Part shown: positions 11,858 through 22,328 of the stretch, piece by piece | How positions within the stretch are numbered: the stretch's first letter is position 1 | How the letters are laid out: each line of letters begins with the position of its first letter | DNA from: Rhizodiscina lignyota | Lineage: Eukaryota; Ascomycota; Dothideomycetes; Aulographales; Rhizodiscinaceae | DNA: 64,000 nucleotides | Reading direction: 5' to 3' | Assembly (NCBI GenBank): GCA_010015805.1 | Contig: ML978128.1 | Location: 558,001-622,000, forward strand | The notes under the pieces: generated by a model | The model's database searches: none | What the model was told of the DNA's origin: nothing | Seen by the model: only the letters and a program-made list of their open reading frames with translations | Program-made: the position numbers and the translations under genes

Positions 11858-13015
11858 GAGCAGCGTCCGCCAGCATCCTGCAAAAGTTTTCTGCTCGGCG
11901 TTTGTGGCGTTGGTGTTTTCATGTTGAGAAAATCCTGGTCTGGGGACCATTGTCGGTGGTACATCTAAGGTCTCACACTGTCGGATGGCGAGTTGGAGCA
12001 TCGGTCAGCATGATGCCCTGCTCTTGACATGTAAAGCATAGCGTCGAGATTCTGTATGTTCCTGTAGCATTTATTAGCCACCCTTGAAAGTAACAATTGC
12101 TCTTTCCATCTCGGTGCGAAATTTCCAAGTGATGTTCTTCCAACGGGTGCCTTCTATTGCTCGACAGTCGATGTGCGCTAGAGCAGAGGCTCGATCACTG
12201 AGTCTGGCGTGGTGAGTGAGGTCAAGATCTTATTAGAAGAAAACTCCTTCGACCCCGTCGGTGCAAAGATTCAGAAGACTGCTACGACCCAGGTCTATCC
12301 TCTTCGGACTATGCCGGACTATTGCCCAGGAATGGACTGGAACTGGAAAAGGCTGTCTTACGTCGCCTCCTTGGCAAGATTTTAGAAGTCATTCGATTAC
12401 AGTGGAGCCGCTCTTCCATTATGCTCGAGCATTTCAGCGTGAGGGCTGAGACATGACAAGCGCTCTTTCAAAGGCCGGCTCTTATCCTTGGTATCCTGTG
12501 TTGTCGATGCTAGTCATTCGTCAAATGCCCCGCAGCATGTTGTGGAGCCTCTTGGAGTCCAACAAATAAGATCTACTCTTGGTGGAAGTGTAGCATACAG
12601 TTCGCAGCACGTGAGAATCCTAAAGGCGGTTTGCGATCAGAACACTTATAAGAATCCCTACAACTGACAGAAACCATTCTGTCGAGCTATTAGTATCCGG
12701 ATCACCGGCTGCTCCTAAAATCTTATGCACGGACAAGATTTGATGGCTTACAACGGTTTTTTCATGGCACGACGCCCCCCATCGGTGGCCTCCGCCGACA
12801 TGGGTGGATACTCCACCATCACAACGTCACGGCAAAGCACATGAGAGTAGGGCGGTAACCTAATTCCCCTCCAGCGGCAACGTTCTAGACGATACGGAGC
12901 GGCAAGATCACTCCGCCGCTGTTCATTTGCCGGATTGAAAAAAGGAATTGCACAAAGGCGGGAAGAGCTCAAGATCGTACTGCTTGGATTGTCTTGTGGC
13001 TTCGATTTGGCTCGA
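11858..13015. other. Intergenic, no supported gene
   Basis: 3' flank of the Rictor gene plus distal upstream region of uricase. Open frames are short and unrelated to known families. The proximal uricase promoter is described separately. Confidence 0.5.
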
Positions 13016-13046
13016 CGGAGCTGCCCGACTGCTGATCCTTGATAAG
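13016..13046 (+). promoter_or_regulatory. UaY-like CGG-N6-CCG site next to a GATA-factor site upstream of uricase
   Basis: CGG-AGCTGC-CCGA lies at 13016-13028, one base from the UaY consensus TCGG-N6-CCGA (the first base is A). TGATAAG at 13040-13046 matches the HGATAR site of AreA/NIT2 nitrogen activators. The two lie about 210-240 bp before the uricase start, the arrangement known for purine-catabolism genes of Aspergillus nidulans. Binding is inferred from sequence only. Confidence 0.55.
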
Positions 13047-13081
13047 GATCAGAGCTTTCTAGGGCGCCCAAGGCGTTGAGG

Positions 13082-13089
13082 AGATATAA
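13082..13089 (+). promoter_or_regulatory. TATA-like element of the uricase gene
   Basis: A GATATAAG string lies about 170 bp upstream of the start codon, followed by a pyrimidine-rich leader with CCACCACCAC. It is the only TATA-like string in the proximal promoter. Confidence 0.35.
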
Positions 13090-13254
13090 GGACGGCTGCC
13101 CTTTGGATAGAGGACTTATTTCTTCTCATCAGAGTTCAATTGACTTTTGAAAAGCACTACTCGCATTTCAGTTGCCTCATCACTACCGCCGCTTCTCGAG
13201 CATCATCACCCACGAACGACGATAATTACTACTACCACCACCACCACAATCGCA

Positions 13255-14237
13255 ATGGCAGAACTTGGATACGCCCGCTATGGCAAGGACAACATCCGTC
13301 TGTACAAGGTCCACCGTGATCCTCAGGACCCGCGCAAGCAGTCTGTTGTGGAGATGACCATCTGTACTCTGCTCGAGGGCGACATTGATACATCGTAAGC
13401 ATTCCATCGTCCCATTTACCATGTTCGTGACCTAACTCGTACCCTCACAGGTACACCAAAGCCGACAACTCGGTCGTAGTGGCCACAGACACACAAAAGC
13501 AAACCTGCTACATCCTCGCAAAGCAACACCCCATCGACCCGCCCGAGCAGTTCGCGGCAATCATCGCAAACCACTTCGTCACCACCTACTCCCACATCCA
13601 CGCCGCACACGTCAAGATAATCCAGCACCGATGGACACGTCTGAGCGTGCAGGGCAAGCCGCACCCGTACAGCTTCTTCCGCGACGGCGAGGAGCTGCGC
13701 ACCGTCGAGTGCGTCGGGCGCGACAGCAAGCATCCGCAGGGCGCTGGATTCTCAATCAAGAGCGGCATCGACAAGCTGCTGGTGCTGAAGTCGACGGGCT
13801 CGGCGTTCTACGGCTTCCACCGCGACGAGTATACGCAGTTGCCCGAGACGTGGGACCGCATCCTGTCCACCGAAGTCGCTGCGACGTGGCAGTGGGCGCC
13901 GTTCGCGTCGCTTGCCGACGTCCAGGCTATCGCCCCGACGTTCAACAAGGCGCATGAGGAGGCGCGCACCATCACCCTCGAGACGTTCGCGACGGACGAG
14001 AGCGCGAGTGTGCAGAATACCATGTGGAAGATGAGCGAGCAGATCCTGGCGGCGGAGCCGAAGGTGGACTCCGTGGGCTATAGCCTGCCGAACAAACACT
14101 ACTTCGAGATTGACCTGAGCTGGCATAAGGGGCTGAAGAACACGGGCAAGGATGCGGAGGTGTATGCGCCGCAGAGCAATCCGAATGGGTTGATCCAGTG
14201 CACTGTGAACAGGAAGGGATTGAAGGCCAGACTTTGA
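13255..14237 (+). CDS. uaZ: Urate oxidase (uricase), peroxisomal
   Basis: 308 residues in two exons (13255-13394 and 13451-14237); the 56-nt phase-2 intron has GTAAGC, CCTAAC and ACAG. It converts urate to 5-hydroxyisourate with O2, the first step of urate use as a nitrogen source. Visible family features: N-terminal ARYGKDNIRLYKVHR with the catalytic Lys; the TDTQKQTCYILAK segment with the catalytic Thr and the first tunnelling-fold signature; the SFFRDGEELRTVE segment; FYGFHRDEYTQLPET; and NKHYFEIDLSWHKG. The C terminus is ARL, a PTS1 variant that fits peroxisomal import. Length matches the 302-residue A. flavus enzyme. The GC-rich second exon has strong fungal codon bias. Upstream sites suggest uric acid induction and nitrogen repression. 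Confidence 0.97.
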
Positions 14238-14540
14238 GGAGGAGATCGGATGGATAGAGGCTGCATAAGTGGCGTTCTCGTCTTGGAAAACTGTTCGTCT
14301 TGGAGTCTGGACTAGCGACGCCTTTGGGCCTTTTCAATGAGATATGACTATTGTATCATATTGACATATATAAATATATAATGGATGCCATTGTTTTCAC
14401 TCGCTGTACAATTCCTCCATGCCATTGGAAGTGAAGATGCTATTCCTCGCAGGACATATATACAACGCTCAATAGACCATTCCATCTCTTCTGCGCCGTC
14501 CAATGCATCACAGTATCATACATCCTCTCCCCAACCAATG

Positions 14541-15243
14541 TCATCTCTTCTCTTTCGCGGCTTCACCCTTGCTATGCGCCTCCACCATCACCCCCGGCGT
14601 CTCCCCCATCAGCATTCCCACCTCCTTCCTCGTCGGCTCATCCGCCGCAAAGCGCAAAAAGTTCTCCTTGTACGGATGCACCTCGCCCTCAAAGCACCGC
14701 AGCCTCATCAGCCGCGTATCCTGCAGCTTGTTCTTCGGCAGCATGCCCTTCACCGCGCGCCGCAGGATCTCGCCGCCGCCCCACTTCTCCATCAGCCGCT
14801 CGAGGGAGATCTCTTGGAGGGAGCCGGGCCGCGTGGTGTGCGTGTAGTACTTTTTCTGCTTGAGCTTGTTGCCGGTCACGCGCAGGTGCGAGCACGAGGT
14901 TACGACGACGTAGTCGCCGCAGTCGGTCGAGGGGTCGTAGATGGGTTTGTGCTTGCCCATGAGGAGGAGGGCGATGCGGGAGGCGATGCGGCCTAGGGGC
15001 GGGGGGTCTATTGAGGCGAGGGGTTCTGATGGTGGTGTAGAAGGAGATGTGCTAGTTGCAGAGGAGGTAGCGGAAGAGACGGGAGCAGCCCAGGTGGAGG
15101 AAGTCGGGGAGAGGGAGAGGTGGTGCCATGCGCGGCTGTATGCGAGACGCGTCTAGATGGGGGAGTTAGATCAATCCATTGACCGAAAAGGCAGTGAGGA
15201 TTAATTGATAGCTGAGACATACTCTTCCGATTGTTTGTGACAT
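14541..15243 (-). CDS. MRPL23: Mitochondrial large-subunit ribosomal protein uL13m
   Basis: 210 residues in two exons (15243-15223 and 15152-14541). The first exon is only 21 nt (MSQTIGR). A 70-nt intron with GTATGT, TCTAAC and CTAG leads to TRLAYSRAWHH, giving the MSQTIGRTRLAYSRAWHH opening typical of fungal uL13m. The core follows, with GRIASRIALLLMGKHKPIYD, DYVVVTSCSHLRVTG, KKYYTHTTRPGSLQE and the LPKNKLQDTRLMRLRCFEGE stretch. Compared with bacterial L13 it has a Ser/Pro-rich insertion near residues 20-50 and a C-terminal extension. The protein sits in the mitoribosome large subunit. The gene is convergent with uricase (303 bp apart) and divergent from the copper chaperone gene. Confidence 0.93.
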
Positions 15244-15641
15244 TTTGAGAGGTAGAAAAGGTGATCGAAGACGTCGAGGAAAATTGAAGATGCCCCGAAG
15301 GGCGTTGGTCGTTGGTCGTACGTCCTCCTCGCTGGGGAATATAGGCGCGAAGGATGTTCACTGGATTGAAAACACAGGATACTCAGTGAAGAAAATAGCG
15401 GACTTCCCTAGGGAGAATTGGTGTACGCGGTGCTATCACGATCTTCATCCCCATCTCGGTGGTGACTTTGATGCCAAGCTTCAGAGCTCCAATCGGCACT
15501 TGCCGAGCTCCGGCTTTCTGTTGCTTTCAAATCGACATCGCCATCCTCGGCCGGGGAGTCGTCAAGTTTGCTCATCATGCTCGAGAGAGCTTTGCAATTG
15601 TTCTTCCACTTGCAAACTTTTCCTCAGCACCGTCTGCAGCC
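15244..15641. promoter_or_regulatory. 398-bp bidirectional promoter between uL13m and the copper chaperone
   Basis: The two start codons (15243 minus, 15642 plus) face away from each other, so this interval must hold both promoters. I see no recognised motif in it. Confidence 0.45.
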
Positions 15642-16614
15642 ATGATTCCCTCATTTCAGGTAAGCTCTTCCGCCTACACCACTTCCATACTAACTCATTT
15701 CATTGTATCAATGCGTTTCGAAACGGTCACGTTAACCCTAGGAACAGACGACCTTTGCGGTCCCTCTCAGCTGCGAGTCTTGTATTAAGGATGTTTCGAC
15801 GAGTCTGTACAAGCTGAATGGTGCGTTTCCTATTCTGGCCATTCCTCCTTATCACGATATGCTCGTATGATATGTTTCCAAGCTGCTGATTCAGAACGGA
15901 GATTGCAGGTATCAACAAGGTAGATGCAGATTTGAAGCAGCAACTTGTTTCCGTGGAAGGAACTGCCGCGCCGTCGGCCATTGTCGCTGCTATCCAAGAA
16001 ACGGGCAGAGACGCTATACTGCGAGGCAGTGGGAAGGCAGACAGTAAGGATTGCCACGTCATTCTCACATGACGGTCATGCCATAAGTTCTCACGCCATG
16101 AACAGGTGCTGCTGTCTGCATCCTGGAGACACACTCGAGCAAGGTGAACGACCATGTCCGCGGGCTGGTACGCATGGTTCAAGTGTCTGCGAATCTCACA
16201 ATCATCGACTTGACGCTCAGAGGGGTCAGCCCAGGTACATATCACGCGACTGTCAGGGAGAGCGGGAATATCTCGGACGGGCCGGCATCCACAGGCGGGA
16301 TCTGGGACGCACTCCAGGCCAAGAAAGACGGCAGGCCGTCCCGGGGCATCTTCGGGACCGTTGAAGTCGGCAAGAGCGGACTCGGCACGGTATTCTTGGA
16401 CCGGCCGATTCAGATATGGGAGATGATCGGGCGGAGCATTGTGGTGACGAAAGTGAATGACGGAAAGAAGCTGGACAAGGAGGACCCAGATACACTCGTG
16501 GGAGTAATTGCACGGAGTGCTGGAGTATGGGATAATGACAAGACTGTATGCAGCTGTTCGGGCAAGACGGTGTGGGAGGAGCGCAAGGAGCAAGTCGACA
16601 AGGGAATGCTGTGA
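15642..16614 (+). CDS. ccs1: Copper chaperone for superoxide dismutase
   Basis: 244 residues in four exons (15642-15659, 15748-15820, 15909-16043, 16106-16614), with introns of 88, 88 and 62 nt. The first exon is 18 nt (MIPSFQ). Domain 1 is an Atx1-like fold with the copper site in VPLSCESCIKD: the CxxC is present but the Met of the usual M-x-C-x-x-C is replaced. Domain 2 is SOD-like (VRMVQVSANLTIIDLTLRGV, GDxGNI replaced by ESGNIS, then GIWDALQ and GRSIVVTKVNDGKKLDKE). Domain 3 keeps the CxC copper-transfer motif (KTVCSCSGKTVWEER). Ccs1 loads copper into Sod1 and drives disulfide formation in cytosol and mitochondrial intermembrane space. Start choice is set by the splice frame. Confidence 0.93.
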
Positions 16615-18101
16615 ACACAAGCAAGGCTGAAGGCTGGAGACTTCTGACAGCTGTTCTTGACGAAGGAATTAGCAGTGAGATGAGGCTTGTCAGAAGTGCT
16701 TTTGCAAAAGCTTGGCTGGAATATGGTGTATGATAGAGACCTGCCACGCCACGTGTTCCAGGGGCATGAAAGTCTTTCGTAGGAAGCTTAGCAGAAGCTG
16801 TACGCGAAAAGCTATAGGGAGCTCGACAAGCAACTGGACGCTGCCACGGCTTCAGATACCTCTGGCAGTGGCAGTATCACCGTAGTGGGCCGTTTCGTTC
16901 ATGCGCACGTCAGAAGAAGGCAACTCATCAAACTGCTTGTGGATGATACCATTCTGTAACGGGAAGTCTTGCAAACAGGGTCCGTCCCCGTGGTGTCACG
17001 CACAGCGACTTTGCAGCACGTTCTATCCAGAAGGCGAATTAGGCGGCATTTGGAATTCGACACGAGGCCGGAAAGGACGGACAATGAAGCTCTCGAGAGG
17101 CGAGCAGAGTCACGATGGCCGTCGAGCGAGTCCAGTGAGGCTCGAGGAGTAGCCGCCGGTGGTGTCGCGAACGGACGGGGGTGCCCGCACTAGCGCAGCC
17201 AATCACGACCCCGCACCAGCCCCTCCGTTACAAAGTGCTTCGAGGCCTCGTCTGCAATTCGTTCACAGGGACAGGCCCGACGAGGCCGTTGTGTGCATTC
17301 TGCAAGCCAGCCCGCGCCCAAAGATCCCAAAGATCACACAGATCCCAGAGACCCGGCTGGAGAGTGCGTGGGAGCTCACGTTTCCTCCTAAAATTACGCC
17401 TGCCATATCTCCCTCCCCCTCCATTGGTGGCCGCACAAGCTCTCATTCGACCTATTCTATCAGGAACCTGACGACTAAACGACCCTCCCGTCCTCCTCTG
17501 GCGCGCTTCTACCCGATACTCCCTCGAATCGCGTGGCGGCCGTCTTCTTCTCCTGCAGCCCGCGTTGCCAGATTTCTGTCGCTTCTGCTTCTTCTGAACA
17601 TCTGCCTCCACATCACCTCCTCACTCGAGCCGTTAGCCGCCTTACCTGCAGCACGAACTCTCACTCTGCCGGTGCTGAGCGGGACCTTGCACATCGATTG
17701 CTAAATTAATACCACCTCCAACCTCACCTCCCTGCTCCTCACTGTCTCGCAGCCGCTGCTGGACTCATTTTGCGATCTGCCTCGAGTAACCACGAGTAAT
17801 CTTGGCTGAGATCAGTTGGTAAAGATCGCAAGAGAAGGTGCAACCCGAGGACGTTACACATTGACATCACCGTCCCGAACATCAAAAGTCTAAACCGGCA
17901 CGCGGAACCCCTCAAGCCCCGGCGGCTATCGTACATCAGAGTCGAGATATTACCAGGAGTTGGGAACATACTTGTCAAGTTAGCTTGAAGACCAGCTACT
18001 ATCTCGTCTCCAAGAGCTTGGTACGCCATCAATTCGATCTTCGCGCCAGAAATTTCAGAGCCGTCGCGAGACCTGAGCGTTGAAGCTCTCGACAACTCGC
18101 G
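16615..18101. other. Intergenic and long upstream region of noxR
   Basis: About 1.5 kb with no gene I can support. The part from 17200 to 18100 is pyrimidine-rich and probably promoter and 5' leader. A CCACGTG E-box-like string lies near 16748. Confidence 0.45.
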
Positions 18102-19844
18102 ATGTCTCTCAAGCAGGTTAGTTGCTGCTCACTGCATCATACGCGATAAGGTCACTAACTGGGTGCAACAGGAAATCGAGACGTGGGTCGCCGCGCTCGC
18201 GGCCTACGATAACAACGAATTCGACGTCTCCCTGAAAGCCTTCGAGCAGATTGCCGATACATCAAAGATATTATTCAATTGCGGTGTCATACATGCCACG
18301 CTGGGTGAGCATGAGAGAGCTGTATGTTGGATCTGTTCCGCGAGATATTGGGCACCTTACTAAAGATTTGACAGGTCGAGTTCTACCTCAAGGCCATCGA
18401 GCTGGACAAATACCTCGCTGTTGCGTACTTCCAGCAGGGCGTGTCAAATTTCTTAATGGGCGATTTTGAAGAAGCGCTGGCCAACTTCAACGACACGCTA
18501 CTCTACCTGCGGGGAAACAACAACATCGACTACGAGCAATTAGGACTGAAGTTCAAGCTCTATTCATGCGAAGTACTCTTCAACCGCGGTCTCTGTTATA
18601 TCTATTTGCAGCAGCTAGATGCTGGTATGCAAGATCTTACGTTCGCTGCGAAAGAGAAGGTTGTACCTGATCACGAGGTCATCGACGAGGCGATTCGAGA
18701 GCAAGCCGAAGGTTATACCGTCTTCTCCATCCCCGTGGGCATTGTCTACCGCCCCAACGAAGCGAAGGTGAAGAATCTCAAGACAAAAGACTATCTTGGC
18801 AAAGCTCGTCTTGTCGCTGCTACGGACCGCAACAATGCTTTCACCGGCTTCCAGGGCGCAGAGCTGAAGAACAGGAACAATCCCCAGACTGCGAAAGACG
18901 ATAGGGAAGTGGAAAAGATTTCCTTCGCCGCAACGAACCTCGTCAAGCCGAATATCAGTTCTCGAGCAAGACAGCAGTCAGAACCGCCGCTCAACAGGAA
19001 CGTATTCCCACCTACCCCTCCGCCGGAACAGGATGCTCGTCCTGCGCCTCCGGAGAAGGAAGAGAAGAAGTCCGGGACCATGTCAAGAGCTGAAAGCGTC
19101 AAGGCGGGACCGAAGCCGAAACCGCTCGACCTCAGCGTTGCTGGCTTTGAGAAGCCGAGAGTCGGCACTGTCCGCTCTGCCAGCGAGAAGCCTCGCGGCA
19201 CTCGTGAACGAGAAATGGACCGCAGTGCTAGCAGGCGCAGCAATGGCAGCAGTTCTAATAGCGATCGTCCAGCACCGAAGCGAAGACCGACGAATGACAA
19301 TGAAGATGAGGGTGATTATGCAGAGGACGTCTATGATATGTACGGCAACCAAAGCAGTGCTGGCGCACCGAGAAGGAGCAAGAACGGACCCAGCAGATTC
19401 ACCTACATCGACGAGGAAGAGGAAGATGATGGTTACGATGACTACGATGAAGCCGACTTCGAAATAATGAATGCCCGCCGCTCCCAGCGCTCCGACCAAA
19501 TGCGCGGCGCACCACGCGGCCCTACACGCCGCGGCACCGGCCTCTCAGACCGCGAGCGTGATCCCCCGCGCGACACGCTGCGCAAGATCCGCGTCAAGGT
19601 GCATGCCGACGACACGCGCTATGTGATGATCGGCCCCGCGGTCGAGTTCCGCGACTTCGTCGATCAGATCCGCGTCAAGTTCGGCCTGCGGACGGCCTTC
19701 AAGATCAAGATCAGGGACGAGGAGGATTTCATCACCATGAGTGATCAGGATGATTTGGAGATGGCGATTCAGACAGCCAGAGACCAGGCGAAGAGGGAGA
19801 GGGCGGAGATGGGGAAGATGGAGGTGTGGCTGCAGGAGGTGTAG
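18102..19844 (+). CDS. noxR: NoxR, regulatory subunit of fungal NADPH oxidases (p67phox homologue)
   Basis: 544 residues in three exons (18102-18116, 18172-18321, 18375-19844). The first exon is 15 nt (MSLKQ); introns of 55 and 53 nt have good CTAAC/CTAAAG branch sites. Residues 1-155 are TPR repeats (EIETWVAALAAYDNNEFD, KAIELDKYLAVAYFQQG, NRGLCYIYLQQLDAGMQDL), the Rac-binding module. Next comes the conserved activation-like segment VFSIPVGIVYRP, then about 230 disordered Ser/Pro/Asp-rich residues. The C-terminal PB1 domain (about 455-544) carries the acidic OPCA motif IRDEEDFITMSDQDDLEMAI. NoxR with RacA activates NoxA/NoxB to make superoxide needed for hyphal growth, fruiting and host infection. 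There is no SH3 domain, as expected for fungi. Confidence 0.95.
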
Positions 19845-20838
19845 GGTGCGAGCTGGGCTCGGTTGCTAGCAGGAAGCATATATAGATAGGGCATTTGGGA
19901 GGGCGTGATTTGGGCGACGGCTGGCGTTTCGGCGGCAAATTGGTAATGAATATGCTGGGCGACTGCATGAGCTTTTTGAGCGAGATCTGAATGCTTTTCT
20001 ATTATTTTGGGTTCACTCGGGCCTCACGTGGGCCTGCGAGATGAGCGAGATCTAGTCCGAGGTATAAATATATTTCGATATCCAGGGCCAGCATACATAT
20101 TGAACAGATCCTATGGGTACTTGAACTTGAACGATGCATGCCATGCTTCCCCCTTCTGGCGAAAGAACAGCGTCGGTCCGAACATAATTTACCGTGTTAT
20201 TACCTTGGGGCGCAAGAACACTACCAATCTGCACAAATGGTGTTCCTCGCCCTGTCGCCTCCCAGTAGAAGAATACTGTTCCTTTGAACAAAGGGCTGTT
20301 ATCGTGTCATACTATTATTTACATCAACACTTTCATATTCATGTTCATTTCACCGCCGGCGGCGGAGGTAAGCAACTGTGGCTTTCTACATAGGGTCCAA
20401 GCCAACGCCCCAAGCCTCCATATCTAGAAGATTTGCGCGAGTTTGGCAAGTTTCTTTGATCTATACATAGGGTCGAAATTTGCATGTCTTTCCATTTGGA
20501 GGACTTGCGAACAATTGCAAGTTTCTTTTAACTCGGTATATCGAGCCATGCCTAAGGCGGCGCACTCTCTGCTCATTCGCTGATGTCTCTCATCTTGTCT
20601 CCATTGATGATGGTGCTCAACATGGCTGTGAACGCCTCGTATGGTTTAAAAAGCATGCCTGCTCTTCTCTTCTGCCATTAATCAATGCTTCTACAATCGT
20701 TTGTACTGAGTTTTAATTTCAATCGAGCAAGCATAAAACCTCGCGGTTTGGGCGGGCGCTTTCGATCGTTACTTTGATAGAAATTTACGTAGGCATGTCC
20801 GACATCTCGCTGTTCTCACACGTACTGACAGCCGTAGA
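19845..20838. other. Intergenic, no supported gene; holds a short duplicated segment
   Basis: About 1 kb between two plus-strand genes. The only structure noted is an imperfect duplication at 20388-20536. Confidence 0.45.
20388..20536. repeat. Imperfect direct duplication of about 75 bp
   Basis: Two adjacent segments share ACATAGGGTC near their starts, TCCAT in the middle, and an (A/C)TTGCG...GCAAGTTTCTTT block at their ends. They begin near 20388 and 20463. Divergence is high between the shared blocks. Confidence 0.4.
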
Positions 20839-22041
20839 ATGGTCCGACTGTTCTCAATGGATACATTGCTCATTGCTTCCATCGCCTTGATGGGAGTTGT
20901 TGGAGCCGTTTCTTACCCTGACTGCCAGGCCGTCGCTCCCCATCAGAAGACTCTCAACGACGTGCGCACAGCGAACATCTCCGCTCCAGCAAGCCCATTC
21001 GGCCTGATCTTCAGCAAGCAGAGCGATCGAGCCTTTGTCGCATTGAACACAACTCTCGGCGTCTTGGACACCAGTTCGCTCAAGCCAAAATTGATGCATC
21101 AGATCCCAGTGCCGGCGGAATACCTGGACCCTTCTGGTGTCAAAGCAATCTCCCTGACACATGACGGCCGGTATGTGATCGCGTCCACATATATCGGCGC
21201 CGTTATCGTCAATGTCGAAAAGGCAGTGGTAGGTAGCTCGGACGCCTTTGCAGGCGCGCTGGTCGGTACGGCGGGGAACAGTTCTATGCAGGTTACTATA
21301 ACGGCAGACGACAAATACGCCATTGTCAGCCAGGAGTACGGGATCAGCGACGGCATCGGAGCGCTTGAAGTGTTCAAGCTGCACGAGCCCACCGGGTACG
21401 GAAGTGGAAACGTAACCAGCACGTACGTCGGCGCTCTCTTCTTGGGCCGCGCAGTCCTCGGCACGGCGCTGTCGTCAGATGGTCGTACACTCTACGCAAC
21501 GAGTGAGCTTGCCGTCACTGACACGCAAATTGGCGCGAATGGCTCGGCCCGAGGCAACCTCAGCGTCATCGACGTGGAGACGTTGAAGACGGATCCAAGC
21601 AAGGCGCTTTTGCACAACGTCCCCGCTGGCTGCGATCCCGTCAGAGTCTCCGTCGCTCCAGATAGCTCAGTCTGGGTGACCGCACGCCAAAGCAACCACC
21701 TCCTCGCCTACGACGCTAAGAAACTTCTTTCTCAGCCTGAGAAGGCGTTGATCGCATCCGTCCAAGTTGGCACAGCGCCAGTCGGTTTGATCTTCGTCAG
21801 CAGCAAACATGGAAGTCGCATCCTCACTGCAGACTCGAACCGCTTCGACCAGTTAACTACCACGGGAATATCAGTGGTAGACTGGCGCGCGGCGCTTCGC
21901 GGTAAACCAGCAGGACTCGGCAAGATCCCGACAGGGCTGTTCCCACGTGAATTTGCTATAAGTCCAGATGGTCGTACAGTCCTCGTGGCTGACTTTGATT
22001 CATCCCAAGTTCAGGCTATAGATGTAGACAGTCTTCCGTGA
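20839..22041 (+). CDS. Secreted YVTN/lactonase-like beta-propeller protein
   Basis: 400 residues, one exon. Residues 1-24 form a signal peptide (hydrophobic MDTLLIASIALMGVVGAVS; a start at the second Met, 20857, is equally good). The rest is a run of beta-propeller blades with recurrent patterns such as SPFGLIFSKQSDRAFVAL, ISLTHDGRYVIAST, TALSSDGRTLYATS, VRVSVAPDSSVWVTAR and FAISPDGRTVLVADFDSS. Several N-glycosylation sequons fit secretion. This resembles the YncE/6-phosphogluconolactonase-like superfamily, but I see no residues that would assign a reaction, and many fungal members are uncharacterised. Nothing in the context helps: the next gene is convergent. Confidence 0.8.
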   Translation: MVRLFSMDTLLIASIALMGVVGAVSYPDCQAVAPHQKTLNDVRTANISAPASPFGLIFSKQSDRAFVALNTTLGVLDTSSLKPKLMHQIPVPAEYLDPSGVKAISLTHDGRYVIASTYIGAVIVNVEKAVVGSSDAFAGALVGTAGNSSMQVTITADDKYAIVSQEYGISDGIGALEVFKLHEPTGYGSGNVTSTYVGALFLGRAVLGTALSSDGRTLYATSELAVTDTQIGANGSARGNLSVIDVETLKTDPSKALLHNVPAGCDPVRVSVAPDSSVWVTARQSNHLLAYDAKKLLSQPEKALIASVQVGTAPVGLIFVSSKHGSRILTADSNRFDQLTTTGISVVDWRAALRGKPAGLGKIPTGLFPREFAISPDGRTVLVADFDSSQVQAIDVDSLP

Positions 22042-22328
22042 AGAGGTGCGTTTTTAAGTAGAGTTGAAAAGGAAGCACGAGAGCTCAAACACTTGATATG
22101 AGAAAATGGAAAGACGAGTTGGAAAGTCGGAAGCTTGGTATTGGGTATGACGACCGACTTTCTATGTAGAATACAACTCCAAAATAAACCCCAGCTCAAT
22201 TCCAGAGGAAGAGCTAAATCCGTATGCAAAACATTCCACGAATCTCAAGAATTCAATTGAACCCGCCTTCCGTAACGCTCAAATGCAATTTGGTATCGAG
22301 TAACAAAAGTGCTGTAGCGAAAACAAGC

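Noticed and set aside
16000-16620. Long minus-strand open frame across the copper chaperone
   Set aside because: It is antisense to exons with clear SOD-like and CxC motifs; its protein text is Pro/Ser/Arg-rich and unlike any family.
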